A DNA stretch of 64,000 nt from Crocodylus rhombifer (taxonomy: Eukaryota; Chordata; Crocodylia; Crocodylidae): contig JAVSML010024717.1 in assembly GCA_038503035.1 (NCBI GenBank), forward strand, positions 806,001-870,000, given 5' to 3'. The notes under the pieces were generated by a model. The model ran no database searches and was not told the origin of the DNA. It saw only the letters and a program-made list of their open reading frames with translations. Both the position numbers and the translations under genes were made by a program. Shown piece after piece: positions 22,043 to 49,025 of the stretch. Every line of letters starts with the position of its first letter. The first letter of the stretch is position 1.

Positions 22043-23247
22043 GCCCCCATCAGACATTAAATTAAAGGAAAAATGAGAACTGGTGTGCAGTCCCAAGAAC
22101 CATACTTCCTGCCATGCCACAAGTGCATAGCAGGAGGCACGATTATGAGATCAAATCCATTGAACATCCCACCAAGCATCAAATTCTAGGGCTGTGCAAA
22201 GCTTTGGCCCCTGATTTGACTCAGTGGCCAAATCTCCGAATTCGAATCAAATCAGAAGACCCTTTAATCTCTCTGAATCCAATTGGAACCCTCTGAATTG
22301 ATTTGGAAAAATTCAGAGATTTGGACACAGACACAGCTTTAAATGTTTTTCCTACATATTTCTAGGTAGCAGGCACATGGAGTGTCCCACAGAAGCGCCG
22401 GGGGGGTTGTGGGGGAGGGGGTACACTCAGCAGCAGACCTGGAAGTGGACGAGAAACACTTCTGGTCCACTTCCTGGTCTGCTGGGGAGCATGCTGGGCC
22501 CCCCACCCCCTGCACCTGCCCCTCAGCTCAGCGACTGGTGCCTCCTGGGTCGGGGGGCACCTGAGGTCCCCCCACAGCTGATCCCCGAGCCGGGGGGGAG
22601 TGCAGGCAGGCCCCCCTGCACACTCCCTGGCCGACCCTGAAGTGAACCAGAAGTATTTCTGGCCCACTTCCAGGTTTGCTTCTGAGCACGTGGAGGCCCC
22701 CCGCCCCCCACTCCTGTGGGACACTCCATCTGCCCCAGCATCACAGCGTTCACAAGCCATACCTGGTACCTCGAGGTATGTAGAAAAAAATATTTAAAGC
22801 TGTGTCTATATCTGAATTGCTGATTCTCCAAATCAACGTCAAATCTTCAGATTCAGATTTGGTTGTATCGAATTAGGGACAGTGATCCAGATCAACTAAT
22901 TGAATCACTGTCCCTGATTTGGGGCAAATCCAAATTGAATAGGATCCGCTTCGCACACCCTTATCAAATCCCATCGCAACATATTGCTGGTGCAAAGGGA
23001 ACCCGGGATCATGATGGCCAGGATCCCAAGCTCCCCCTGCACCAGCAAGTAACAAGCTTCACTCCCCGCAAACCTGCAACTGGAAGCCCTGCATCAGCTG
23101 ACAGAGGCTCCCAGCCAGGGGAGTGCACATTTTTTGTGGCTTATTCCTCATTTTTTCAGGCCATTAATTGAATGATCATTTGTCTGGATTACTAAAGTCT
23201 TGATTAACCACTTAATCACATCTTAAATGTAACATCTGTCAGGGGCC
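22043..23247. mobile_element. Non-autonomous DNA transposon carrying a nested hAT-like element
   Basis: Left end gcccccatcagacattaa and right end aacatctgtcaggggcc are inverted. Internal sequence such as gtgcatagcaggaggcac and gggatcatgat is shared with 59200-59895. Another element (22187-22963) is inserted inside, leaving about 420 bp of its own sequence. Confidence 0.65.
22187..22963. mobile_element. Foldback hAT-like element (777 bp)
   Basis: Starts tagggctgtgcaaag and ends cttcgcacaccctta. Flanks tcaaattc (22179-22186) and tcaaatcc (22964-22971) match at 7 of 8. Long internal arms are inverted: acacagctttaaat near 22331 faces atttaaagctgtgt near 22792, and tggagtgtcccac near 22378 faces gtgggacactcca near 22717. 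The GC-rich centre gives ORFs on both strands that are only palindrome effects. Confidence 0.75.
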
Positions 23248-25269
23248 TGAGTAAAAAATGTAAGAACTTTAATCAAAATATTCTGCTTGAATGCAAGTGT
23301 TAGAATCAGAAGGAAAAAGTCAGTTTAGTAAATGCCTTTTCATTTATTTCAGAGAAAGCAAGTTTAGCTTTTTTGAAAGGAATGTCAGATTGATATCTTT
23401 TGTGTAAAAACTGGTGAAAAGCATTCCAGATAAAATGTTAATCTACATATAGACATGTTTATGTAACAAGTATTAAGATGCGTATTAAGTGAAATATGTT
23501 TGAAGAGGAAAGATGTATATTAAGTGAAATTTGTTTTCCCTTGGTAGTTAATGGAGATGTAGGAGATCTGCATTCCCTGTTTTTACCTATAGCATTCCCA
23601 CAGTATAACTCTATATAATGATTTCAAAAAAAGTCCTGAGAGGATAGAAAGCTCTGATTAGAGACAAATAACAGTTAAGCCATGCTGCAGAGAAAACGAT
23701 AATGTAGAGACAGAAAGGAAGAGGCATGTCCCAGCTTTGTCAGAAGAGTATAAAAGCCCCAGAAACATTTTAGGGGCCCCAAAACTTATATTGCCACTTA
23801 CTGCTAGACAAGATCCAGTTGTTCTTACAACAATCACACATACAAAGATATTATGGGTTGTGAATTGGACACCAAGTCACTGATAAGCAAAGCTCCAGGT
23901 TGGGTTGTACCCCGTCTCAGATTATTCAGGGGAATGCCCCTGTTGCAGTATGACCTATGAAATATTTTGCTCTGTACTGACCTCAACAGTATTTGTTCAA
24001 TTTATTGTTTGCTTTATGACCGAAATATTGTGTATTTTATTACAAGTTATGTTAATAATTTTGGGAGCAGATAGAAACATAGACATTTGCCTGAAAAAAT
24101 AATTATCTGAATAAGGAGCCTCAAAGTTATGACTCTAGCTAAATAACCAGGACAAGGAGGGAAGGTTACCCTAAACCAACCCCAGCCCTGTTTATAGAAA
24201 TGGAAGCAAAACCAACCCGTCTGAGTCATCTCCAGTGACTAGCTTTTAAGTACAGGGTGGAAGGAAGGAGGCCCAGAAGAGGAAGTGGTGTGACTGAGTC
24301 AAGCGGTGGACTCCTATGGTCCGCGCTGCCTGGGTAAGCCAGACTTGCCGCAGGGGGGTGAGCCAGGGAGGCTGCCCCTCCAACCCCACAGTTCAGCAGG
24401 GCTCTGGGATTTGTCTGGAGACCTCTTTGGGTTTCACTCAGAGGTTTTCAAGGCAGGCAGTTGACAGGGGTAGGCCGGAGGGCAGCCTTATGGTTGCTTA
24501 GAGCTAGCAGGGCTGATAGAGCCTTCATCCAGAAGGGGGGTAAGGGCTACAAATCCTGGTCTCACACAGAGCCTGTCTAGACTGAGGCAGCAGTGGTGGA
24601 TCCCAGCATCCAGAGAGGGGAATGGGAGCAGCCCCAACAGCCCTTGCTCCAGAGCTTTCAACAGCTCGGCACGGTTGCTTCACCTCTGCACCTTCGCGAG
24701 GCCTTTGTCTCCAGTGGGCCTGAGAGCGGGCGCTGGGGAAGAGTTCGGACAGGCCTCAGGGCACATCCTTGGTCTGGAGCAGGCCTGCAGACTCAGGTGA
24801 GTACGATATGCCCGAAAGCACCAGAGAGTGGGCCAGCAGGGGTGTAGGCAATCCCAAAGGGAGGTGGCTAAGCTCAGGAGAGGGCTGTACTTTCAAACAT
24901 AACTCTCTCTCGCATACGTGTATTTTCTCCTAGCTACTAAAGCAGTCCCTGCTCAGAGCGCTGCCTTTTGTGAAGCCCATTCCTAGGCATGTAATGCTTC
25001 CTGCAGCGCAGAGCACAACAGTTGGGCACCTAACCTGGGTAGCGATTTCCATTCCTTGATCTAGGTGCCTTAGAAGATATGTAAGAGCTAAGCCCTGCCC
25101 TTCCCAAGTCCCATTGGTATTTGGTGCTTGGTGAATGAATGATCTGCTCTGCAAGCTGTCGACATAGGGCTGAAATCAAACTTTCACGCACCTCCAAGCA
25201 AAGCTCTAAAATGAGCGCACAGCTAACGGCTGCTGTACAATAAGGGAAACATGTTCTGAGACCCGTGAG
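23248..25269. other. Intergenic DNA with a TATA motif and GC-rich stretch
   Basis: No gene identified. tataaaagcc at 23749-23758 is a good TATA motif, and 24290-24850 is GC-rich with possible donor sites (gggtaagcc, caggtgagta). It could be an unrecognised LTR or a non-coding promoter. No ORF above 85 codons supports a protein. Confidence 0.4.
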
Positions 25270-25289
25270 TATAGCGCTTGTTCCTGTCC

Positions 25290-26060
25290 TAAGTACAGGC
25301 AGGTTTAATCAGGTTCAAAATGGCTGCCCAATTTAAACTTAGCTTGTCACAGTGCCAACCTTACATTTACAGACCCGGTCTCAGTGACGGTCGATCAGTC
25401 TAAACCTGTAACTGAACACAAGTGCCATGCACACAAACCAGTCTAAGAATTGCAGAACCCAGTTTAAGATCAACCTGGGTCTATGTGGTATCATCGAACT
25501 TACTCGATTTAGATCACACTGGTGCAGCGGACTTCTGTACACTGTCCCTGCACAGCCCCAAGGCTGGGAAAACCCAGCTACTGGCCCCAGACCCAGGCTG
25601 CTCTTCTCACCACAGCCCCCACCACTGGACTATTTTTTACCCCACCCCTTTTTCCTCCCCGCCCAACTAACCCTCTCAACCCCCATCCCAGAAGCTGCTC
25701 TAGGTGCAGCCACTTACCAGCATTTGCTGCTGCCAGAGCCAAACAAGTAAGTCCTGGTGCGGGAAGGATAGGGGTGTAGGTTTGTTGAGGGGAGTTTGGG
25801 GGTCTAAAATGTAGTCCCTGATTCCCCCAACCCCCCTCCCCCACCACATAGACCCTGCCAGACACTCCCAGACCCCAGCAAAACCCTGTGGGTTGCACCT
25901 GCCCCTTACTCCACCTGTGGGCCACACCTGTCCTCCCATCTGTGATGGACCCCCAATACACTCCAGCCTGCTGGCCCTCCCAACCCCCTGCTAGGCTCCC
26001 CCATCCTGACTCACTTGATATTGGGCAACCATTCTGAACCAATTTAACTTTCCCCTAATG
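25290..26060. mobile_element. Foldback DNA element
   Basis: aggttcaaaatggctgccc near 25310 is the inverse of gggcaaccattctgaacc near 26020. The C-rich centre (25540-25990) yields ORFs on both strands but no recognisable protein. Confidence 0.5.
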
Positions 26061-26165
26061 TCCCCAAATGTCCGTAGTCAGCCCCAATGATATTAATCCC
26101 AGTAAATCTCATTGTACTCTAATATAGCTAAACATCTTGTCCATAAGTGTCCCTATTCAGAATGA

Positions 26166-26285
26166 CAAGGTTCTTTGGGTAAATCTGATACCTTTTATTA
26201 GACCAACTTAAATAGCTGAAGAAAAAATTTTGGCAAGCTTCCGGGTTTAAAAACCCTTCGTCAGGCTAAGACATTTCTGCAGATG
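26166..26285 (-). repeat. Dispersed hairpin repeat, copy 2
   Basis: On the minus strand: cctgacga, then the perfect hairpin gggttt-tt-aaaccc, then ggaagcttgcc and the agttggtctaataaaaggta block. Ends near ttctttgggta (+ strand). The best-preserved copy of the hairpin. Confidence 0.75.
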
Positions 26286-26760
26286 GTGTGTGCCCTTCCT
26301 GGATGGAATGAATGCTTCTTATACTATTTTAGTAAGTACTGATATGGTGTTCATTCAAAGAGAACAAAATCCCTTGGCGGTGCAGGGGAAGAACAAATTA
26401 CAAACTACAGTAATGGCCAGATGCTGTTCAATGCAAAACCTAGTCAGGTTTCAGGAGACGGGCTGGTAACTTTGGATGAAGGGGACAGAGTGGAGAAAAA
26501 AAAGAGAGACAGGAATGGGTGTGTAGTCTTCAGAAAAAAACTACTACAGATTAAAACAGAAAAGAAAAGAAAAAAAATGGGGGTGGAGGGTTGGAAAAAA
26601 AAAGTCACAGCTTAAATGCAAAATATGATGTGTTACCTTCCTCATTCTTTAGACTGCTGCAGCTGATTTATTTCCTGTACTCTTTCTGGTAGTCATTTCA
26701 AGATAAAACCCAGCCTGAAAGCCTGCCAGACCAAACATTGCCTTCAGAGTTAAGAGAACC

Positions 26761-26768
26761 TTATAAAG
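26761..26768 (+). promoter_or_regulatory. GLIPR1: TATA box of GLIPR1
   Basis: ttataaag lies 58 bases before the ATG at 26819. Like the first gene it is followed by tgcagctg. This places in-frame ATGs at 26738 and 26774 upstream of, or too close to, the expected transcription start, which supports 26819 as the start codon. Confidence 0.6.
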
Positions 26769-26818
26769 CTAAAATGTTCAAGCTTTTGCAGCTGGAAGGA
26801 CAGAGACATCCAAGAATC

Positions 26819-42026
<15,208 letters not shown>

Positions 42027-42621
42027 TACCCTCTTTGAAAAACTGGAATCATATGTAGTGCTGTTCTACCATATTTCCCCATGTAGAACTCCTACCATTG
42101 TAAGGGTAAAGTCCTAACAAAGATCAGCAGAAGGAGGCCTACCATAGATAGGTAAATATCACCTTAATCAAAAGGTATCTATGTGGATAGAGGTGAAGGA
42201 TGACACCAATTCAGAGTTACAGGATAGTCAAAAGTTGTCCATTCACTCATCTCTTACATTTTTCATTTACAACTGAGAACCTATATTTGTTCAACCTAGC
42301 TGATTTATTAAACACAGGACTAAGTTTTGCTCTTCTGAGTGATGTATCTGAAAAATCTCTGTTGGACTGCTCACTTCAGTACAGCAGGTCTGGCCAGTTA
42401 CCTCTTACATTTTACTGTTTTGGTGTTTTTATTCTTTTAATAGGGTGGTCTGAGAGTGATGAGTCAAGTTCCCTACCAGGCACCTCTCAGCAAGGGCTAC
42501 TTATTGCCTATCGTCAGCCTGCCTTTGTTAAGGGGTAGACAGGTGGTTTCTACTGCAGATTAAATATATTTAAATACACGTACATTTCCTGGAATATGCA
42601 TTTGTTGCCAAAGCTAATTTC

Positions 42622-42944
42622 TGTCCGAACCAAATTTTGAATGTATGCTGGTAACACAAGAGTTAAGTTTGATCATGCGCAGACAAGCAGACAAGGCCTA
42701 TGGAAGATTCCCCAGTGTGCCCAGCATGTGCCCCCTGTGTGACCCTTGGCTTGTCAGTCACAACTGACCTAGTTTTGTAACAACCCACATGCTCAGTTCT
42801 GCTCAGCGGATGAAGTAATCTGACTGGACGGATGCTCAGTCTACAGACTGCATGACATAATTGGACTAGAAATTTCTTTAGAGAAGACAATCTGATTGGC
42901 TACCCAGTTGTCATAAAAGACTTGGGGGCCCCTCCCAAGGGTTT

Positions 42945-42975
<31 letters not shown>

Positions 42976-44029
42976 GGGTTAGGGAAAGAGAGTGAGTGAG
43001 AGTTTTTGGGTTCTGACAGCGGTGCTGACAGGGAAGATTCATCCTGAGAGCAGAGGCTGGCCTGACAGGGGCTGCTCCTCAGGAGGGCTTTAAGCCCATG
43101 GGTCTCCTGTCCGAACCCTGAGAGCGGAGGCTGCTAATGCAGGGACTGCTCCTCAGGAGGGAGACCACGCTCGACCTGTGAACAGATACTGCCTTGGCAG
43201 AGACTGTGTCGCAGGGAAGAGACCTGAGAGCAGAGGCTGCGGCTGCAGGGACTGCTCTTCAGGAGGGCTTTAAGCCCACTGGTCTCCTGTCCAAACCTAA
43301 GGGCAGAGGCTGCTAGCGCAAGGACTGCTCCTCAGGAGGGAGACCCACTCGACTGGCGAACAGAGGCTGCCTTGGCAGGGACTGTCTCGCTGGGAAAGAT
43401 CCAAGCTGAGAGCAGAGGCTGTTCCCACAGAGACTGCTCCTCAGCAGGGCTTCCTGGCCCACTGGCCTCCTCTCGGCTGCGGTTTCGCGACTTATTCGAT
43501 TTCGTCCTTGATCTGATTTCCCGGCTACCGAACTGATTTCTAGCATCGACCAACCACGATCCTGATTGACCCGAACTGCTTCTTGACCACCGACTACAAC
43601 ATCGCTACACCCCTCAGCATCGTTCTCAATCGACTTCGGCATCACCACTGACCATCCGTTTTCATCCACATTGGACTGGCGTCACACCATTCTTCGTGTT
43701 ACAGTTCCGTTGTTTGTTTTCCCGATTAATGAGCTGTTGACCAGCCCTGGGACTATTGAGTTGGGCAGTTGCACCTAGCTTCGGCTAGAAAGCAAGGGCT
43801 CAGCTCGAGAACCCCGTGGGCCAACAGACCCCTTTGTCGTTCGTTATCCAACTGTAACTGAAGCAAGCTTCTCTGCCTATGCCCCACAAGTGTAAGTAAA
43901 ATAAAATCCATCTTTCAAAACTGAAGCACGAGTCCGCGTACCGCTCAGACTCCTCGCCGCTAATCCCGCCTGTTCCGATCCGACACCACCCTCGGCCCAC
44001 TGTGACCTTGGGGCTGCTGTTCCCCGACA
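42622..44029 (+). mobile_element. Solo LTR of an endogenous retrovirus
   Basis: 1408 bp, starts TGTCCG and ends CCGACA, flanked by the same five bases atttc (42617-42621 and 44030-44034). It contains a CCAAT-type box (gattggct, 42893-42900), a TATA-like cataaaag (42912-42919), a 13-T/24-G run at 42942-42978, repeated units at 43051-43471 and AATAAA at 43900-43905. This order fits U3-R-U5. No internal retroviral genes remain on either side, so it arose by LTR-LTR recombination. Five-base duplications are seen with ERV-L/spuma-like and some other ERVs. Confidence 0.82.
43051..43471 (+). repeat. Alternating tandem repeats inside the solo LTR
   Basis: Two unit types alternate as A-B-A-B-A, with a period of about 177 bp. 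All start near gagagcagaggctg and share gactgctcctcaggaggg. A units (43051, 43227, 43407) continue into gctttaagccca or a variant; B units (43122, 43299) continue into gagacc...ctcgac and ctgccttggcag. Confidence 0.85.
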
Positions 44030-44034
44030 ATTTC

Positions 44035-45181
44035 AAAGAGTCAGAACTGTACAGCAAAGAGTTTAGATTTTCCTCCCTTTTGGATTGTGAGCTCTTTGGG
44101 ACAGGGACTGTCTCTTCACATATATGTACGTAACAACTCATACCCTGGAGCAGTACAAGAAAACAAGCTTGAGCATTAGACTTTAAACATTATTTTAGAA
44201 CACGTCATAATTCAGGGTTGATTTACCACATACAAAATTTACCGGATCTTACAATCACTTAGGCCTGCAAGTATTTGTGCTTACCTAAGTAGTTATACTA
44301 TTGTAAGAAACTACTCACACCATTAAGAATTTGCGGGACAGGGCCTTAAAACATCAGGTAAGAAGCCAGCTCAAATATAACCCTTAAAACTACCTCCTGT
44401 TTGACTTGAAGTAGGTTGTTCTGTATTGTTTTCAGACATTTCCATGTTGTAAACAGGCAAAATGTTAAATACATTTCTTCTATGCATGTGTTTATGGCCG
44501 AGAATGAAGTGATGCGTATCTTTTTGACAGCATATGGGAGTTGTTTGCTGTGTTTTGAGTAAACTGAAAAAAAGCCCCCCCATGAAGTTCCGTACTTAAG
44601 CCTACAAGCTGTTCTAAAATTAGTCATTTTGCTGTAGAGCAAAACCACACTATAGCAAGGTGTTGAGCTACAAAAGTGTGATCAGCCTTCAAGAAGTCCC
44701 ACCATGCAAATCAAACAGTGCCCTGGCCAGAGGTGTGTTCTCAGTTCAACAGCAATGAGAGAAAGCAAGCAGAGGGGCCTGAAATTTACCCAGCTAAATC
44801 AGGCTGAAAGCAGCTGCTCATCCTTTTTTCCCTATCTGTGAAAAACCAATCTCCCTTCAGCCAGCCCTACTCTGGATGAAAGTAACTGAAGCATCTCACT
44901 GGTGCTTCTGCAGAAACACTGGTGATGGTTAGGGTGTTTTGATCTTAACTGACAACATACAGATGCTGACCTCTATTTCTTTGTTTCCTTTATTTTAAAC
45001 CAGGATTACAGTTACCCAAACAAGGTGTTTGAAATGGACAGTTAGAAACAAAGTGTATTTTGAACAACAACAAATGTATTTATTTATTTTCCCCCCAATT
45101 ACTGATGTAACTTGAGATGGAAATCTTGGAATTTCTCTCCTCTTTTAAAATCCATTTTACATTCATTTATTTGCATACTTA
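44035..45181. other. Intergenic DNA, no gene recognised
   Basis: Short ORFs only, none with splice support or family resemblance. Confidence 0.5.
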
Positions 45182-45245
45182 CTGACTCTGTAGCTCAGTG
45201 GGTAGGGCACTCACCTGGGATGTCAGACATCTAGGTTCAGTTCAT
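45182..45245 (+). repeat. tRNA-derived SINE head
   Basis: tgtagctcagtgggtagg matches a Pol III box A and ctaggttcagttc resembles box B. The acceptor stem does not pair, so this is a SINE-like or pseudo-tRNA relic rather than a tRNA gene. Confidence 0.6.
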
Positions 45246-45249
45246 TGTT

Positions 45250-45548
45250 CCAGCGAATAGTTTCATAGTAGCTAAGGTCAGGAGGGACCTGAACAGATCA
45301 TTTGGCCTGACCCCCAGCCACAGGCAGGAATGAATGCTGGGTTCACAAGACCCCAGACAGGTGATCGATCATCCAACCTCCTCTTGAATTTGCCCAAGGT
45401 AAGGGCGAGGACCACTTCCCTGGAAAGCTGGTTCCTAATTTTGGCCACCCAAACTGTAAAATATTGCCTTCTGATCTCTAACCAAAACCTATTCTCCATC
45501 TGCTTATTACCACTGTTCCTTGTCACCCCAGGAGGTGCTGGGTAGAAT
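45250..45548 (-). mobile_element. CR1 LINE, 3' end (outer copy)
   Basis: Minus-strand CR1 C-terminus (RFWLEIRRQYFTV, LSREVVLALTLGKFKRRLDD) and 3' tail. It stops at the ERV boundary. The piece at 50320-50625 is probably the upstream half of the same copy, although about 200 bp between them is missing. Confidence 0.85.
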
Positions 45549-46845
45549 AGGGCTCTTCAGTTACGATAAAATGGAAAGCTCCCGTCTCTACCACCATTCT
45601 CCACTTCTCAATAGCCTTTTGAACGGTCCATAAAGGGGAATTCCACTGAGAAATGGTGGGCTCCACCAATCCGGCCTGCAATAGTCCCTGCACCATTTCA
45701 CTCACCCCTTTTTCAGCCTCAGGCATCACGGGACAGGGATGCACAAAACATGGCTTTGCTCCCTTTTCTAGTTTGACTTGTATTTCAACTTTAGTATTCC
45801 CCACATCCCACTCTGAGCAGACCTGTGGCCCGTCCATGGGCATGGGAACCTCCTTTTCTAGGGCCATCACTCTTTGGTAGGACCTGTCTATAACACAGTG
45901 ACTCAGGACATTGGTTTCTAAAATCCTTATTGGGTGCCAAGTAGCCAAACTTTACCATACCTTTAATTTCTCGTCCTCTAATTGCTTCACCCCCTACCCC
46001 TTTTAGTACTACAGGGCACCCATTGGGGGGGGGGGGTCCCATTGAAAGACTGTAACCTCTGCCCCTGTATCCATCAGGAACCACCCTGCCACCTCCCCAC
46101 CGTCCATCTTAATTTGGACGAAATGGTACCTCCTAGAATCCCTGGGGATTCACCCCATCGGGAATGAGGGAAGGGGCGTCTGTTGCATCCCCTCCCTGCC
46201 CCCCCCAGTCTAGGTGTAAAGTCTTCAAATTGGGAAAGTGCCTGACCAGTGTCAGGCTTTTCTGGGGGGGGGGGGGGCAGGGGCGGCTGAGGGGACCGCC
46301 ACAACTGCACAGCAGTTTTTATTCCCCAAGGTTATTCTCTCTCCAAAGTCTATACAAGTCACTGGTGGGTTTCCCATCAATTTGCCGTAAAGGGATCCCC
46401 TTCTTCCTTAGCTCAAACCAGAGTTGTCGGAGGGGAATTTTCTTTGAGTTCACTGACATCTCTTTTACTATCGCCACCTGCTTCAACTTTGGGTGTTCCC
46501 CTGTCAAATTAGTTGAGAGTTTGCAACCCTTTTATTATCTCCTTTAGGGGATGGTCCGTCCAGGTGTCGTATCATTGCAGCAAAAGGCCTTGCAAGGGAC
46601 CTGACCCTTTACAAAGGGTGCTTTCCCAGGCAGTCCCAGTGACTATGACCCGCAGCGGGTCTGTCTCTAAGTGTCCCTTCAAAGCTGCCTCGATGAACAC
46701 ATCTCTGCTTAACTGTTGCACCGCCCCCAGCAGTCAACGCACCTTGGTTCTGTAGCGTGCCAATCTTTAGCCAATTCCCATGTGTCCAAGGTTTTTAATG
46801 CAAACCCAATTAACTGGTAAGCATAATACCCTGACATCTTCAAAT
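45549..46845 (-). pseudogene. Endogenous retrovirus: RT start, protease and gag 3' part
   Basis: On the minus strand, in order: gag-like sequence (46690-46319), a protease active-site DTGA codon run near 46060-46077, then the N-terminal part of reverse transcriptase (45770-45580; motifs PEAEKGV, SQWNSPLW, KWRMVV). The frame shifts between segments and stops occur, so it is dead. The sequence ends within reverse transcriptase at the CR1 junction near 45550. The pattern is closer to class III (ERV-L/spuma-like) pol than to gamma-type, but this is tentative. Confidence 0.7.
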
Positions 46846-49025
46846 CACAGAATCATAGAAGTAGGGTTGGAAGGGACCTTGTAGATCTTCAAGTCCAACC
46901 CCCTGCCCCAGTGGGAGAAAAAAAGAAAAGAAAAAACTGGACTCAAATGAGTCCAGTCAGGTAGGCATCAAGCCTCTTCTTAAAGACCCCCAGGGTAGGA
47001 GCCAGCACCACTTCCCTAGGAAGTTGGTTCCAGCTCCTAGCCGCCCTAACTGTGAAGTAGTTCTTGCGGATGTCTAATCTAAACCTACTCTCCAATAATT
47101 TGTGTCCATTGTTCCTTGTCATGCCAGGGGGTGCTAGGGGAAACAGTATCTCCCCCAAATCCTTCTGGTCCCCCCTAGTGAGTTTATAGACAGTCATCAG
47201 GTCCCCCCTCAGCCTTCTCTTGTGAAGGCTGAACAGGTTTAGGTCCTGCAGTCTTTCAATGTAGGGTCTGCCCCGTAGTCCCCAGAACATGCGGGTGGCC
47301 CTCCTCTGGACCCTTTCAATGTTGTCCACATCCCTCCTGAAATGGGGCACACAGAACTGGATACAGTACTCCAGCTGTGGCCTGACCAGCGTCGCAGAGG
47401 GGGAGGATCACGTCCCTGGCTTTACCTGAAATGCACCTGTGGATGCACAACAAGGTCCGGTTAGCCCTGCCAACCGTGACCTCACATTGTCGGCCCACAT
47501 TCATCTTGGAGTCATTAATGACTCCAAGATCCCTTTCTGCCTCCGTGCTCTCAAGAAGGGAGTTTCCCATTCTATAAGTGTGCTGCTGGTTTCTACTGCC
47601 TAAGTGCAACACCCTGCACTTGTCAGTATTGAAACGCATCCTGTTTATGTTAGCCCACTCCTGTAACCTATCCAGATCTTGCTGCAATCTTTCCCTCCCT
47701 ACTAGCGTGCTCACCTCACCCCAAATGTTGGTATCATCAGCAAATTTAAGTAGGTTGCTTTTCACCCCGTTGTCCAAATAGCTGATGAAGAAATTGAACA
47801 GTGCAGGCCCAAGGACCGAGCCCTGGGGGACTCCACTACTCACTTCCCCCCAGGTTGAATATGACCCATCCACCACCACCCTCTAAGTATGACCCTTGAG
47901 CCAATCTGCAATCCATCTGACTGTGTAGGCATCAATGCCACAGTCGCCTAGTTTTTTAATAAGGATGGGGTGGGAGACGGTGTCAAAGGCCTTACTGAAG
48001 TCTAGAAAGACTACATCCACAGCGACACCTGCATCCATTGCCTTTGTGACCTGATCATAAAAGGCAATCAGGTTGGTCTGACATGACCTGCCCCTAATGA
48101 AACCATGCTGGTTGCCCTTGAGTATCATCCCTGAAGCCAGCCCATCACAGATGTGCTCCTTGAGGATCTTCTCAAAGTTTCCCAAGGATAGAGATAAGAC
48201 TGACGGGCCTATAGTTGCCCAGGTCCTCTCTCTTCCCTTTTTTGAAGATGGGGACTTCAGCTATCTTCCAGTCATCTGGCACCTGGCCCGAGCACCACGA
48301 CTGCTTGTAAAGCCATGCCAAGGGCCCTGCAATAACCCCAGCTAGCTCCCTCAACACCCTGGAGTGGAGAGCATCTGGACCCGCTGACTTGAACACGTCC
48401 AGCCCCTCCAGCAGCTCTCTAACCCAGTCCTCCCCAGCCTGAGGTCTGGAGGCATTCTCCTCAAGTCTGTCTGGCATCACAGCGGGGAAGTCCTGGTCCT
48501 TGCACAAGAAAACGGAGGTGAAGAATTGGTTAAAGAGTTCCGCTTTCTCCTCTGGCGCAACCACCAGATTGCCCAGCGTACTTTGCAGGGGCCCTGCATT
48601 ACCTGGTGCCTTCTTCATCCTCCCTATGCATTTGAAAAAGGACTTTTTAATTATCCTTGATCTTGGACACTAGTCCTAGCTCTATGTCCACCTTAGCTTT
48701 CCTGACAGCCCCTCTACAGGCCCAAGCAGAGGAGGTATACTCCTCTTTGGAGATAGCACCCCCCTTCCACTGGGTGTACGCCATCTTTTTGGTAAGCAGG
48801 CATTTCTGGACACCCTTGGTGAGCACTCTTGCCCCCCTTGCTTTTTGTTGGGATGGACTCTTGGGCCTTGAGTATCGTTTCCTTAAGGAACGACCACTCG
48901 TCCTGGACACTGAGTTCCCCTGCCCTCAAGGACCCCAGCGTCTCACCCACTAGTCTCAACTTGTTGAAGTTGGCCCTCCTAAAGTCTAGGACTACCATCT
49001 TGCTGCAGGCCCTTGACACCCTATT
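46846..49025 (-). mobile_element. CR1 LINE inserted in the ERV
   Basis: Minus-strand CR1 with 3' tail at 46846. ORF2 pieces run upstream: C-terminal [23 protein letters not shown] (D-D pair), SGVPQGSVLGPALFNFFIS, DFSKAFDTVSH, HGFIRGRSCQTNLI, YRPVSLISI and the linker to about 49019. The endonuclease is absent, so it is 5'-truncated. Several frame breaks. It splits the retroviral gag. Confidence 0.9.

Noticed and set aside
22362..22831. Several GC-rich ORFs up to 132 codons
   Set aside because: Mirror-image ORFs on both strands result from the long inverted arms of a DNA transposon.
25422..26042. Overlapping ORFs on both strands
   Set aside because: They come from a C-rich segment inside a foldback element; no domain and no codon pattern.
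26738..26818. In-frame upstream ATGs for GLIPR1
   Set aside because: They lie before or too close to the TATA box, and a start at 26819 gives a clean signal peptide matching the first gene.
45182..45245. Functional tRNA gene
   Set aside because: Box A is good but the acceptor and anticodon stems do not pair; better explained as a SINE head.
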